A stretch of DNA of 64,000 bases from Clostridiaceae bacterium Marseille-Q4145 (GCA_018223365.1 JAGTTP010000001.1:2110815-2174814), one strand, 5' to 3'; positions 8,769 through 17,680 are shown, counted from the stretch's first letter. The notes: generated from the letters alone by a model not told the origin. Numbers and translations: made by a program.

Positions 8769-9813
8769 AACAGATCATTTTTATGCCTCTGTCGGGGCAT
8801 GGAACAGAGAGAAAGAAGCGTTTCTTGCTACGGTGACAGAGGGATCATCTGCAGGCGAGAAAGTGTTTGTGGAAAACGGTACGATGCAAAGCCGAAAGGG
8901 TGCATTTTTTACAGAGTCCCGCATCCGGCAGTTGTGTGGAAAAGGACTTCAGCGGATAGACGGGCAGGAAGTATTTGTGCAGCCCCTGGGAAAGCAGGCA
9001 AAGCTTGTGATCTGCGGAGCCGGGCATGTGGCGACTGCGCTGATCCGCATGGCAAAGCTTCTGAATTTTGAGATTGTGGTGTTGGAAGACCGGCCTCTTT
9101 TTGCAGAGAGCGCCAGAAGAGAAGGCGCTGATCAGGTGTTCTGTGGCGACTATGCAGAACTTCTGCGGCAGATGACGGGCAGCAGGGATCACTATTTTGT
9201 GTGCATGACCAGAGGACATCGGTTTGATCAGGAATGCCTGCTGGAAATTTTTAAGAAATCCCATGCGTATATCGGTATGATGGGATCGAAGAAACGGTCT
9301 TTCCTTGTGAAAAAAGACTTGGTGGAAGCCGGATTTGCACCGGAGCTGGTGGAGTCCCTTCATGCACCCATCGGATTGCCTATCGGAGCACAGACACCGG
9401 CAGAGATTGCCTTGTCGGTGATGAGTGAAATCGTAAAAGTGAGAAGTGAGCATGCCAAAGAGACAGCCCTTGATGAGCAGGTGCTGGAAGAACTGACAAA
9501 AGCGCCGGATGATGGTGAGCAGAAAATGCTCTGTACCATTATTGAAAAACACGGAAGTGCACCGCGAAGCGCAGGCACCCAGATGGTGGTGACCTCTTTG
9601 GGACGTGTGGTGGGAACCATCGGTGGAGGATGTGCGGAAGCGGAAGTGATCATGGCATGCAGGAAACATTTTTATAAGATAAGGGAAGGAGTTCCCCATC
9701 CGGCCTGTGAAAAAATCAGAATCCGCATGACTACGGATAATGCGGAAGAAGAAGGCATGGTCTGCGGTGGAACGATTCTGGTTTTGCTGGAGGAAACAGA
9801 TGATCTATCTTGA
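8761..9813 (+). CDS. XdhC/CoxI-family molybdenum hydroxylase maturation factor, domains in swapped order
   Basis: XdhC-type proteins bind the molybdenum cofactor and help its sulfuration (here possibly selenation) before insertion into the hydroxylase. In this 350-residue protein a short N-terminal region (1-75) precedes the XdhC Rossmann domain, which starts at LVICGAGHVATALIRMAK (about 82) and includes GMMGSKKR. The CoxI-like domain (IIEKHGSAPRSAGTQMVV and GTIGGGCAEAEV) sits at the C-terminus, from about residue 245. Canonical XdhC has CoxI first and Rossmann second, so the order is reversed. It overlaps yqeB by 8 bp and the NifS-like gene by 14 bp, within one operon. Confidence 0.85.
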   Translation: MDRTDHFYASVGAWNREKEAFLATVTEGSSAGEKVFVENGTMQSRKGAFFTESRIRQLCGKGLQRIDGQEVFVQPLGKQAKLVICGAGHVATALIRMAKLLNFEIVVLEDRPLFAESARREGADQVFCGDYAELLRQMTGSRDHYFVCMTRGHRFDQECLLEIFKKSHAYIGMMGSKKRSFLVKKDLVEAGFAPELVESLHAPIGLPIGAQTPAEIALSVMSEIVKVRSEHAKETALDEQVLEELTKAPDDGEQKMLCTIIEKHGSAPRSAGTQMVVTSLGRVVGTIGGGCAEAEVIMACRKHFYKIREGVPHPACEKIRIRMTTDNAEEEGMVCGGTILVLLEETDDLS

Positions 9814-10951
9814 TAATGCGGCGACCACCCTGAGAAAGCCGGAGGCGGTGATTGAAGCGGTGGCAGATGCCATGAGAAATATGGGAAACTCCGGCCGAGG
9901 ATCAGGAAGCACATCCCTTCGGGCATCCAGGGTGATCTATGAAGCAAGACGGACTCTGACAGAATTTTTCGGTGGAACAGATCCGTCGAGGCTTGTTTTT
10001 ACCTCTAATTCTACCGAAGGGCTGAACATGGCAATTCGCGGAATCTTTGTACCGGGAGACCATGTGATCACTACGGAACTGGAACATAATTCCGTGCTTC
10101 GCCCCCTGTATGCAGAACAGGAACAAAATGGAATCTCTCTTACCATTGTGAAAAGCGGGAAACAGGGAACCGTCGATTATGAGGGGATCGAAGCCGCCAT
10201 CCGGCCGGAGACAAGGGCTGTCATCTGTACCCATGCCTCCAATCTCACCGGAAATGTGGTGGATCTGTATCGTATGGGACAGATTGCGAAACGGAATGGC
10301 CTCCTATTTGTGGTGGATGCGTCCCAGACGGCGGGAGTGCTGCCCATTGATATAGAGAGAATGCAGATCGACGTACTCTGCTTTACCGGACATAAGAGCC
10401 TTATGGGTCCCCAGGGAACAGGCGGACTTTACGTGAGAGAAGAGGTAGAGATCCGTCCCTTTAAAAGCGGTGGTACCGGAGTCCACAGTTTTCTGAAAAA
10501 GCAGCCCGATGACTATCCAGAACATCTGGAGGCCGGCACACTGAACGGACACGGCATCGCTGGACTGTTGGCAGCGGTGCGGGAGATTCAGAACATTGGT
10601 TTGCCAGCTATTTATGAGAAAGGACACCGATTCATGCAGCAATTTTACGATGGGGTCCGGGAAATTCCAGGTATAAAAATTTACGGTGATTTTTCCGATC
10701 CGGCGGCAGTCCGCTGCCCTGTCGTCTCATTAAATATCGGTGATATGGACGCATCCGAAGTCAGTGACTGGCTCCAGGAAGAGTTCGGTATCATTACCAG
10801 AGCGGGTGCCCACTGCGCACCTCTCATGCATCAATATTTTCAAACGGAAAAACAGGGGATGGTAAGATTCAGCTTTTCCTATTATAATAAAGAGGAAGAA
10901 GTGCTTGCGGCAGTCCGTGGGGTGAAGAACATTGCAGCAGCACAGCAATAG
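9800..10951 (+). CDS. Cysteine desulfurase/selenocysteine lyase-type aminotransferase (class V)
   Basis: PLP enzyme of the NifS/CsdB superfamily that releases sulfur from cysteine or selenium from selenocysteine. The 383-residue protein begins with the classic MIYLDNAATT. The PLP lysine is Lys199 in FTGHKSLMGP, and the persulfide/selenide cysteine is Cys339 in RAGAHCAPLMH, which lacks the long mobile loop of IscS. In this operon it most likely provides selenium or sulfur to SelD and the hydroxylase maturation proteins. ATG 9800 follows GGAGG by 6 bases and lies inside the XdhC-like gene; the longer reading from 9740 is discarded. Confidence 0.88.
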   Translation: MIYLDNAATTLRKPEAVIEAVADAMRNMGNSGRGSGSTSLRASRVIYEARRTLTEFFGGTDPSRLVFTSNSTEGLNMAIRGIFVPGDHVITTELEHNSVLRPLYAEQEQNGISLTIVKSGKQGTVDYEGIEAAIRPETRAVICTHASNLTGNVVDLYRMGQIAKRNGLLFVVDASQTAGVLPIDIERMQIDVLCFTGHKSLMGPQGTGGLYVREEVEIRPFKSGGTGVHSFLKKQPDDYPEHLEAGTLNGHGIAGLLAAVREIQNIGLPAIYEKGHRFMQQFYDGVREIPGIKIYGDFSDPAAVRCPVVSLNIGDMDASEVSDWLQEEFGIITRAGAHCAPLMHQYFQTEKQGMVRFSFSYYNKEEEVLAAVRGVKNIAAAQQ

Positions 10952-10981
10952 TTTGAAATTTTGACTATGAAGGAGGAACGA

Positions 10982-12010
10982 GTGGCGGAAGAAATTGTAT
11001 TTTGTAAAGGCGGCGGCTGCACCGCGAAGCTTGGTCCGGATCTTTTAAGTCATGTACTGGATAAACTTCCAAGAGGAGAGAAAGATCCCAATCTGCTCAT
11101 CGGATATGACAGCAAAGATGACGCGGCGGTGTACCGTGTCTCTGACGAGGTGGCAGTGGTACAGACTCTGGACTTCTTTCCGCCCATGCTGGATGATCCC
11201 TATCTCTTCGGGCAGATCGCAGCGACCAATGCCTTGAGTGATATTTATGCCATGGGCGGAACAGTGAAGACAGCCCTTAATATTGTCTGTTTTCCGGAAC
11301 AAATGGATCTGAATATCCTGGGAAAGATTATGCAGGGCGGCGCAGAGAAAGTGATCGAAGCAGGCGGCACGCTGGCAGGAGGACATTCCATCATGGACAA
11401 CGATGTAAAGTATGGACTGTCTGTGACGGGGGTAGTGCATCCGGATCATATTTACGGAAATAATCAGGGACAGCCATCGGATGTGCTGATTCTTACGAAA
11501 AAACTGGGAGTGGGACTGGTGTGTAATGCAAATCGCGTGGGACTGGCCCCGGAAGGAGCGATGGAGGAAGCGGCGGCATCCATGACCACTCTGAATAAAA
11601 AAGCAGCGGAAATCAGCCATCACTATGAGATCCATGCCTGCACGGATGTGACAGGATTCGGATTTCTGGGGCATTTAAGTGAGATGATCAACGAGGAGAT
11701 TTCTGCTGAGATTGATTCCATTTCCATTCCGGTAATCCGGGGCGCCATCCACTGTGCGGAAGAATTTCTTCTGACGGCGGCAGCCCAGAGAAACCGGAAC
11801 CATGTGGGAGACCGGGTGGAATTTTCCAGCTGGATTCCATTTTCCATGGAAGAATTATTATTTGATCCTCAGACCTCCGGCGGACTTCTGTTCGCAGTAA
11901 AACCGGAGCAGGCGGGGGCATTTTTAAAAGAATTACAGGGTGCGGGACTTCCGGCGGCAATGGTCGGCAGGTTCGTATCCAAAAAAGAAAAAGACATTTA
12001 TGTAAGATAG
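10982..12010 (+). CDS. selD: Selenide, water dikinase (selenophosphate synthetase)
   Basis: Makes selenophosphate from selenide and ATP, the activated selenium donor. The N-terminal active-site segment reads GGGCTAK: Cys13 and Lys16 match the catalytic Cys17 and Lys20 of the E. coli enzyme, so this is the cysteine form, encoded by TGC and not by UGA. Other hallmarks are DDAAVY, ATNALSDIYAMGG and the C-terminal LLFDPQTSGGLLFAV. GTG 10982 is preferred because AAGGAGG (10970-10976) lies 5 bases upstream; the in-frame ATG at 10967 overlaps that site. No selA or selB is visible in the window, in keeping with selenium use for the hydroxylase. Confidence 0.93.
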   Translation: MAEEIVFCKGGGCTAKLGPDLLSHVLDKLPRGEKDPNLLIGYDSKDDAAVYRVSDEVAVVQTLDFFPPMLDDPYLFGQIAATNALSDIYAMGGTVKTALNIVCFPEQMDLNILGKIMQGGAEKVIEAGGTLAGGHSIMDNDVKYGLSVTGVVHPDHIYGNNQGQPSDVLILTKKLGVGLVCNANRVGLAPEGAMEEAAASMTTLNKKAAEISHHYEIHACTDVTGFGFLGHLSEMINEEISAEIDSISIPVIRGAIHCAEEFLLTAAAQRNRNHVGDRVEFSSWIPFSMEELLFDPQTSGGLLFAVKPEQAGAFLKELQGAGLPAAMVGRFVSKKEKDIYVR

Positions 12011-12023
12011 GAGAAAATGAGCG

Positions 12024-12632
12024 ATGATGACAGTCAATGCTATGGGGGATGCATGCCCGATTCCGGTGGTGAAGACGAAGAAAGCCATGGAGACTTTAAA
12101 GGCAGGCGATGTGGTGGAAACTTATGTAGACAATGAAATTGCGGTGGAAAACCTGACCAAGATGGCAAAACAGACTGGATGTGCAGTGACAAGCCAGAAG
12201 CTGGACGAAGGAAAATACAGCGTACAGATTACGGTGTCAGAAGCAGCAAGAGAAGCCGGAAATATGCCGGAAGTGAACTGTGGCCCAACACTGGCATCCA
12301 ACAAAGTCGTGGTCATCCGCAGCTCGGTTATGGGTGAGGGGGATCCGGAGCTTGGAAAAGTGCTGATCAAAGGATTTATCTATGCCCTGTCCCAGCAGGA
12401 GGATCTGCCGAAAACCATATTGTTCTACAATGGCGGGGCCTATCTGACCTGCGAAGGTTCTGCATCTCTTGATGATTTAAAAGAGTTGGAGTTAAGAGGG
12501 GTCAGAATTCTCACTTGTGGAACCTGCCTTAATTTCTATGGACTTTCTGAAAAACTGAAAGTCGGAGAAGTAACGAATATGTATGAGATCGCAGAGACCA
12601 TGTCAAAAGCGTCTCTGATCGTGAGTCCGTAA
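12024..12632 (+). CDS. yedF: YedF, TusA-DsrE fusion of selenium metabolism
   Basis: 202 residues. Residues 1-75 form a TusA-like domain with the sulfur/selenium carrier motif GDACPIPVVKTKKA (Cys11). Residues 90-200 form a DsrE-like domain ending in a second cysteine motif, LTCGTCLNFYGL. The family is a marker of selenium-utilising bacteria and is thought to carry reduced selenium. Adjacent ATG codons at 12024 and 12027 are both possible starts, behind GGAGAAA. It lies 13 bp after selD and 1 bp before the next gene. Confidence 0.88.
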   Translation: MMTVNAMGDACPIPVVKTKKAMETLKAGDVVETYVDNEIAVENLTKMAKQTGCAVTSQKLDEGKYSVQITVSEAAREAGNMPEVNCGPTLASNKVVVIRSSVMGEGDPELGKVLIKGFIYALSQQEDLPKTILFYNGGAYLTCEGSASLDDLKELELRGVRILTCGTCLNFYGLSEKLKVGEVTNMYEIAETMSKASLIVSP

Positions 12633-12633
12633 G

Positions 12634-12873
12634 ATGCGGATCAGACATCTGCAGCTGGTGGTGACCTTTGCGACAACCACCGCTGCCATGGAAATGGAGC
12701 GAAAAGCAGAGGAAGAACAGATACCGGGAAGGCTCATTCCCCTACCGTCGGAGATTTCTGCCGGATGTGGATTGGCCTGGAAGACGGAGCTTTCAGAAAA
12801 AGAGAACCTGATACCATTTCTGGAACAGGCGAAGCTTCGGTGGGAAGCCATGTATGAGTGCAGTCTGTTCTGA
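12634..12873 (+). CDS. DUF3343 putative selenium/sulfur carrier protein
   Basis: 79-residue protein of the DUF3343 family (Pfam name: putative Se/S carrier protein-like). The motifs TFATTTAAMEME, IPGRLIPLPSEISAGCGLAW and the single conserved Cys in SAGCGLA are diagnostic. It is short and has no predicted membrane segment. Its start lies one base after the yedF stop, so translation is coupled. The role as a carrier is inferred from family context and the conserved cysteine. Confidence 0.8.
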   Translation: MRIRHLQLVVTFATTTAAMEMERKAEEEQIPGRLIPLPSEISAGCGLAWKTELSEKENLIPFLEQAKLRWEAMYECSLF

Positions 12874-12905
12874 AAAATACAAAAAAGATAAGAAGAAAGG
12901 GAGCC

Positions 12906-13700
12906 ATGCTTTATTATAATCAGTATGTGAGGGCGGAAAGTCTCGAAGAGGCTTACGATCTGTATCAGAAAAAGAATAATTTCATTCTGGCCGGTATGCT
13001 CTGGCAGAAAATGAGAAATAAGACGATGGGAACTGCCATTGATCTGTGCGGCCTCGGCCTTGATAAAATTGAGGAAACTGAGGAGGCGTTCCGCATTGGC
13101 GCATATGTTTCCTTACGTGATCTGGAGACAGATGAAGCATTAAATACTTATACTGGAGGTGCATTCCGGGAATCTGTGCGTCATATTGTAGGTGTGCAGT
13201 TTAGAAATGTAGCAACCGTAGGCGGCAGCATCTGGGGACGCTTCGGATTTTCCGATGTGATGACCATCTTCCGCGCCCTGGGTGCGAAGGTGGAGCTTCA
13301 TCATGCAGGTATGATGGATCTTAACGACTTTGTAAAACTTCCGAGAAAAACAAGAGATATTCTGGTGGCGGTTATTGTGCCGAAAAATGTGAAAGGCGTT
13401 GTCTATGTAAGTCAGCGGAACCAGTCCACGGATTTCCCGGTGCTGACCTGTGCTGTGGCAAAACGGGCAGACGGATATGCTGCGGCCATTGGTGCGACCC
13501 CTCATCTGGCGGAAGTAGTCGTGGTTCCGGAGCGGGAACTTTCGGAACTCAGTGATGAGCAGATGGATGCATTTGCCGGACAGGTATGTGATGAAATTCG
13601 ATTTGGCAGCAACATGCGAGCAGGTGCGGCTTACCGTAAAACGGTCTGTCGCGTGCTGGTAAGACGTGCCATGCAGGCACTGAAAGGAGAACTCGACTGA
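12906..13700 (+). CDS. Molybdenum hydroxylase FAD-binding subunit (XdhB-like)
   Basis: 264-residue FAD subunit of the CO dehydrogenase flavoprotein fold, which passes electrons from the 2Fe-2S clusters to NAD+ or another acceptor. FAD signatures include FILAGMLWQKM near the N-terminus and RNVATVGGSIWGRFGFSDV in the middle. ATG 12906 follows AAAGGGAG; the longer reading overlaps the DUF3343 gene. It overlaps the iron-sulfur subunit gene by one base (TGATG). Confidence 0.9.
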   Translation: MLYYNQYVRAESLEEAYDLYQKKNNFILAGMLWQKMRNKTMGTAIDLCGLGLDKIEETEEAFRIGAYVSLRDLETDEALNTYTGGAFRESVRHIVGVQFRNVATVGGSIWGRFGFSDVMTIFRALGAKVELHHAGMMDLNDFVKLPRKTRDILVAVIVPKNVKGVVYVSQRNQSTDFPVLTCAVAKRADGYAAAIGATPHLAEVVVVPERELSELSDEQMDAFAGQVCDEIRFGSNMRAGAAYRKTVCRVLVRRAMQALKGELD

Positions 13701-14227
13701 TGGATGTGAAAATAACATTAAACGGAAAAGTAGTCACCGATTCCGTAGATGCAGATATGGTTCTTCTGGACTTCTGCAGAAAACACAGATGTTATTCCGT
13801 AAAACGCGGCTGTGAGAGCGGCAACTGCGGACTCTGCACAGTTCTGCTTGACGGAAAGCCGGTGCTTTCCTGCAGTACGCCGGTGGGGCGTGCCAATGGA
13901 CGGAAAGTCGATACACTGGAAGGATTACAGGAAGAAGCGAAAGCCTTTACGAATTTCTTCGCTGCTCAGGGAGCAGATCAGTGTGGATTCTGCAATCCCG
14001 GATACATTGTAAATATTGTGGCGCTGCTCAGAGAAAATCCGGATCCGACAGATGAGGAAATTCTGGAATATCTGTCCGGCAACTTATGCCGTTGTACCGG
14101 ATATCAGAGTCAGCTTCGCTCTCTCAGAAATTATTTGAACAGCAAAAAAGAGGGCGCAGACCTTGATCTGGAAGCAGGCGTCTATGGAGAAGATATCGGA
14201 AAGGAGTGGAAGCATGAAGGAATTTGA
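13700..14227 (+). CDS. Molybdenum hydroxylase 2Fe-2S subunit
   Basis: Electron-transfer subunit with two 2Fe-2S clusters. The plant-type ferredoxin cluster is held by Cys38, Cys43, Cys46 and Cys58 (GCESGNCGLC plus a later Cys). The helical-domain cluster uses Cys95, Cys98, Cys130 and Cys132 (CGFCNPG and LCRCTGY). The length of 175 includes a C-terminal extension of about 20 residues beyond the usual 155. It starts by one-base overlap with the FAD gene and overlaps the large subunit by 14 bp. Confidence 0.93.
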   Translation: MDVKITLNGKVVTDSVDADMVLLDFCRKHRCYSVKRGCESGNCGLCTVLLDGKPVLSCSTPVGRANGRKVDTLEGLQEEAKAFTNFFAAQGADQCGFCNPGYIVNIVALLRENPDPTDEEILEYLSGNLCRCTGYQSQLRSLRNYLNSKKEGADLDLEAGVYGEDIGKEWKHEGI

Positions 14228-16553
14228 ACGTGACCGGAAAGATTACCATGCGGTTGGAAAATGCATTCCGAAGAAAGATTCTGAGCAGCTGCTCCTTGGA
14301 AAACCGGTATTCATGGATGATATTGTGCATGAGGACTGTCTGGTGGTGAAGATTTTGAGAAGTCCCCATGCTCACGCCCTGATCGAAGATATCAATACGG
14401 CAGCAGCAATGAAAGTACCGGGCATTGTGGCAGTTTATACATGGAAGGATGTACCGCAGAACCGATTCAGTATTGCAGGACAGACCTTTCCGGAGCCGTC
14501 CCCCTATGACCGTCTCATTCTTGACCAGAGAGTCCGGAGTGTAGGTGATGCAGTGGCAATTGTAGCCGGAGAAACAGAAAAAGCAGTGGACAAAGCACTT
14601 CGTGTCATCAAAGTTAAATATCAGGTGTTGGAACCGGTGCTGGATTTCCGCAAGGCCCTTGACAATCCGGTGCTGGTGCATCCGGAGGATAACTGGATGT
14701 CCCATGGAAATACCGGTGATGTGAAGAAAAATCTCATTCATCATGAGGAGGATGCTCATGGTGATGTGGAAGCAGTGCTCGCTGACTGCGAAGAAGTCAT
14801 TGAGCATACGTACCGGATTAAAGCTGCTCAGCAGGGGTATATGGAGACGATCCGTGCTTACTGTGAAATTGACCGTTACGGACGACTTCACTGCATTAGT
14901 TCTACCCAGATTGTCTTCCATCTGCGCCGTATCCTTGCCACGGCTCTTGGCATTCCCAAATCCAAGGTCCGTGCTGAAAAACCGCGGATCGGCGGTGGGT
15001 TTGGTGCCAAGCAGACGGCAGTCTGTGAGGTGTATCCGGCGTTTGTTACCTGGATGACCAAACGACCCAGCAAGATTATTTACAGCAGAAGAGAATGCCA
15101 GACCATTGCGTCACCCCGTCATGAGATGGAGGTAACCGTTCGTCTGGGCGCTATGAAGGACGGACATATCCGTGCCATTGACCTTTATACACTGTCCAAT
15201 GGAGGTGCTTATGGAGAACACAGCACGACGACGGTAGGACTGTCAGGTCACAAAGCAATTCCTCTCTATACGGGTGGTTGTGAGGCAACCCGGTTTTCCT
15301 GTGATGTGGTCTACACCAATGTGCAGGCGGCAGGTGCGTACCGTGGTTACGGTGCGACCCAGGGAATTTTCGCATTGGAGTCCACGGTCAATGAACTGGC
15401 AGAGAAGCTTCATATGGATCCGGTAGAACTTCGAATGAAAAATATTGTGCGGGAAGGCATGTTTATGCCGGCATATTTTGGAGAGACAGCCAATGCCTGC
15501 GCACTGGACCGCTGTATCGAACATTGTGCTGACAATTTCCACTGGAAAGAAAAATATCCGGTGAGAGATATGGGCAACGGTAAAGTGCGGGCATCCGGTA
15601 TGGCCATTGCCATGCAGGGCTCCTGTATTTCTAATGTAGATGTTGGTTCCTGTACACTGAAGCTTTCCGATGAAGGAACTTATAATATGATGATCGGTGC
15701 AGCAGATATGGGTACCGGATGCGATACGATTCTGGCGCAGATGGCAGCGGAAGTACTGGACTGTGAGCCGGATCAGATCGTAGTCTTCGGTGCAGATACG
15801 GATGCGTCTCCTTATGATTCCGGTTCCTATGCCTCCTCCACAACCTATATTACCGGTATGGCAACGCAGAATGCGGCTATGGAACTGCGGGAAAATATTA
15901 TGAAGATTGGAGCCCAGCTTCTTGAATGCCTGCCGGAAGAGGTGGAATTTGACGGTGAAAAAGTCTATCTCGTAAATGGGGATAAATCTGTCAGTCTGGC
16001 AGATATTGCCACCAAATCCCAGGTCAATAACCTGATTCCGGTAGATGTGACCGCAACCTATTCTTCACCGGTCTCTCCGCCTCCCTATATGGTAGGCATG
16101 GTGGAAATTGAACTCGACAAAGAAACCGGAAGCGTGGAAATCCTTGATTATGAAGCTGTCGTGGACTGCGGTATCCCGGTCAATCCGAATCTGGCGAGAG
16201 TCCAGACAGAAGGCGGCATTGGACAGGGGATCGGTATGGCACTCTATGAAAATGTCAGCTACAATGCCAATGGAAAAATCGCAGAAGGCGATTTCATGCA
16301 GTATAAGATTCCTACCCGTCAGGATGTGGGAAATATTCATGTGGAATTTGAGACCAGCTATGAACCGTCGGGACCCTTCGGTGTCAAATCTATCGGTGAG
16401 ATCGTTATTAATACGCCGGCTCCGGCACTGGCCCATGCCATCTACCGTGCAACCGGTGTGTGGCACAGAACTGTACCCTTCACCCCGGAAAAAATTCTTA
16501 TGGGTATGATTGATCCGGAATGGAAAGAGACCGATCACCGGGTAAAAGAATAG
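14214..16553 (+). CDS. Molybdenum hydroxylase large (molybdopterin) subunit, xanthine dehydrogenase family
   Basis: 779-residue catalytic subunit binding the molybdopterin cytosine dinucleotide. It has the aldehyde oxidase/xanthine dehydrogenase hammerhead domain (about 20-130) and molybdopterin-binding domains with RIGGGFGAKQTAVCE and AGAYRGYGATQGIFALE. The catalytic glutamate is probably Glu729 in GVKSIGEIVINTPAPA. Linkage to selD, yqeB, yqeC, yedF and DUF3343 points to the selenium-dependent type, where a non-coded selenium sits on the molybdenum. Linkage to two purine permeases suggests xanthine, hypoxanthine or a related purine as substrate. ATG 14214 follows AAGGAG; the longer frame from 14163 lies in the 2Fe-2S gene. 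Confidence 0.92.
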   Translation: MKEFERDRKDYHAVGKCIPKKDSEQLLLGKPVFMDDIVHEDCLVVKILRSPHAHALIEDINTAAAMKVPGIVAVYTWKDVPQNRFSIAGQTFPEPSPYDRLILDQRVRSVGDAVAIVAGETEKAVDKALRVIKVKYQVLEPVLDFRKALDNPVLVHPEDNWMSHGNTGDVKKNLIHHEEDAHGDVEAVLADCEEVIEHTYRIKAAQQGYMETIRAYCEIDRYGRLHCISSTQIVFHLRRILATALGIPKSKVRAEKPRIGGGFGAKQTAVCEVYPAFVTWMTKRPSKIIYSRRECQTIASPRHEMEVTVRLGAMKDGHIRAIDLYTLSNGGAYGEHSTTTVGLSGHKAIPLYTGGCEATRFSCDVVYTNVQAAGAYRGYGATQGIFALESTVNELAEKLHMDPVELRMKNIVREGMFMPAYFGETANACALDRCIEHCADNFHWKEKYPVRDMGNGKVRASGMAIAMQGSCISNVDVGSCTLKLSDEGTYNMMIGAADMGTGCDTILAQMAAEVLDCEPDQIVVFGADTDASPYDSGSYASSTTYITGMATQNAAMELRENIMKIGAQLLECLPEEVEFDGEKVYLVNGDKSVSLADIATKSQVNNLIPVDVTATYSSPVSPPPYMVGMVEIELDKETGSVEILDYEAVVDCGIPVNPNLARVQTEGGIGQGIGMALYENVSYNANGKIAEGDFMQYKIPTRQDVGNIHVEFETSYEPSGPFGVKSIGEIVINTPAPALAHAIYRATGVWHRTVPFTPEKILMGMIDPEWKETDHRVKE

Positions 16554-17252
16554 ATGATACATGTGATTTATATGGCGGCTGGAAACAGCCGCCGTTTTGG
16601 AAGTAATAAGCTGTTATATCTGTATGAAGGTAAGCCTTTGTACCGGCATGGCCTGGAGTTGTTGCTGAAATTAAAGCAGAAGATGGGAGAGAAGCTGACC
16701 GTCACTGTTGTGACCCAGTATGCGGAGATTTTGGAGGAAGTACAGGATATCTTTGAAAGATGCGGGATGGCAGGCATGCAGGCAGTGTTCTGCGAGGAGA
16801 GCAGGCTGGGAGCGTCTTATACGATCCGGGCAGGAATTGAGGCGGTCATCTCACAGGATCCGGTCTCTGGGCAGCCGAAAGAAGGGCAGTCCATGATCGG
16901 AGAGAAGGACTATCTCATGTTTATGGTAGCAGACCAGCCCCATCTTACTTTGGACAGTGTCCGAAAACTGATCCGGGCAGCAGTCAGCCGTGAGCAGTCA
17001 GCTTTTTCCGGGCCACTGGCAGAGGAATGTTCCCGATGGGAGACCCTGTCTCTCCGCTGCGGCAGCACCCCCGGCAATCCCTGTATGTTCCGCGCAGATC
17101 TTATCCCGGAGCTTATGTCCCTCACCGGCGACCAGGGAGGACGGAAGGTACTGAAGCAGCGTGCCTGTAAATATGTAGATATTCTTGATAAGAGAGAACT
17201 GGAAGATGTGGATGAGATGTTGCAGGTTACGGAAAATCTGGGAGAGAAGTGA
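16554..17252 (+). CDS. mocA: MocA-like molybdenum cofactor cytidylyltransferase
   Basis: 232-residue NTP transferase that attaches CMP to molybdopterin, producing the dinucleotide used by this hydroxylase family. The nucleotide-binding signature AAGNSRRFGSNKLL is at the N-terminus, VADQPHLT carries the metal-binding Asp, and GNPCMFRADLIPEL is the conserved substrate loop. The ATG follows the large-subunit stop directly. The last codons and the stop (17250-17252) lie inside the left arm of the 133-bp repeat, so the C-terminal Glu-Lys are written by the repeat. This is the last gene of the selenium-molybdenum operon. Confidence 0.88.
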   Translation: MIHVIYMAAGNSRRFGSNKLLYLYEGKPLYRHGLELLLKLKQKMGEKLTVTVVTQYAEILEEVQDIFERCGMAGMQAVFCEESRLGASYTIRAGIEAVISQDPVSGQPKEGQSMIGEKDYLMFMVADQPHLTLDSVRKLIRAAVSREQSAFSGPLAEECSRWETLSLRCGSTPGNPCMFRADLIPELMSLTGDQGGRKVLKQRACKYVDILDKRELEDVDEMLQVTENLGEK

Positions 17253-17378
17253 CATTCTGTGAAAGGAACGTCCGCAGTCCCAGTACTTCATGAGAACGAG
17301 TCAGAGACGATGTTCGAATGTTAGTACTGTTGGATCGAGGACTTAGCGCGAGCGGTTCCGCTCACAGAATGTCACTTC
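17246..17378 (+). repeat. 133-bp structured palindromic repeat, copy 1
   Basis: Begins with GAAGTGACATTCTGTGA and ends with its inverted complement, ending in GTCACTTC. Inside are further pairings: GGAAC/GTTCC, CAGTAC/GTACTG and GAAC/GTTC. A second copy of the same length lies inverted at 42078-42210. Between copies T17255/A17369 is replaced by G/C and CAGTAC/GTACTG by CGGTAC/GTACCG, so paired positions changed together. It sits at the 3' end of the hydroxylase operon without a T tract. Confidence 0.85.
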
Positions 17379-17445
17379 GGTTGGTCAGTTTGTTCGTGAT
17401 CTGCAACATTGCTCCCGGGTTTTTCAAAAAAATTTAAAGAAAGGG

Positions 17446-17474
17446 TTGCTCTTTTCTAATAATCGTGGTAGCAT
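17446..17474 (+). promoter_or_regulatory. Promoter of the lysine riboswitch transcript
   Basis: TTGCTC and TAGCAT separated by 17 bp, about 23 bp upstream of the aptamer. Confidence 0.5.
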
Positions 17475-17496
17475 AGCAGAAAAAGAAAACGTAAAA

Positions 17497-17660
17497 ATGA
17501 TAGAGGCGCGGGCTTCATGAGTACAGGCTGATACAGGTCGGAAACTGTCAGTCATGGAAAGGGAATACCGCCGAAGAGATCCGGACATTTCCGAAGAAAG
17601 GATTTCTGGTCTGCCGCAGAAGATGTGTCAGACTGTCACAGGACTGTGGAGAGCTATCAT
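17497..17660 (+). ncRNA. Lysine riboswitch (L box) aptamer
   Basis: The closing P1 stem is ATGATAG (17497-17503) with CTATCAT (17654-17660). Between them stand the L-box conserved blocks AGAGGCGCGGGC, AAGGGAATACCGCCGAAG, TCTGCCGCAGAAGATG, CAGACTGTCACAGG and GTGGAGAGC, in the right order and spacing for the five-helix lysine aptamer. It precedes a terminator and an NhaC-family transporter gene, a known lysine-riboswitch target, so high lysine should stop transcription. Confidence 0.92.
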
Positions 17661-17680
17661 TGGTCAGACAAAATTATAAG

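Noticed and set aside
10982..11030. Selenocysteine (UGA) in SelD
   Set aside because: The active-site codon is TGC, so the enzyme is the cysteine form.
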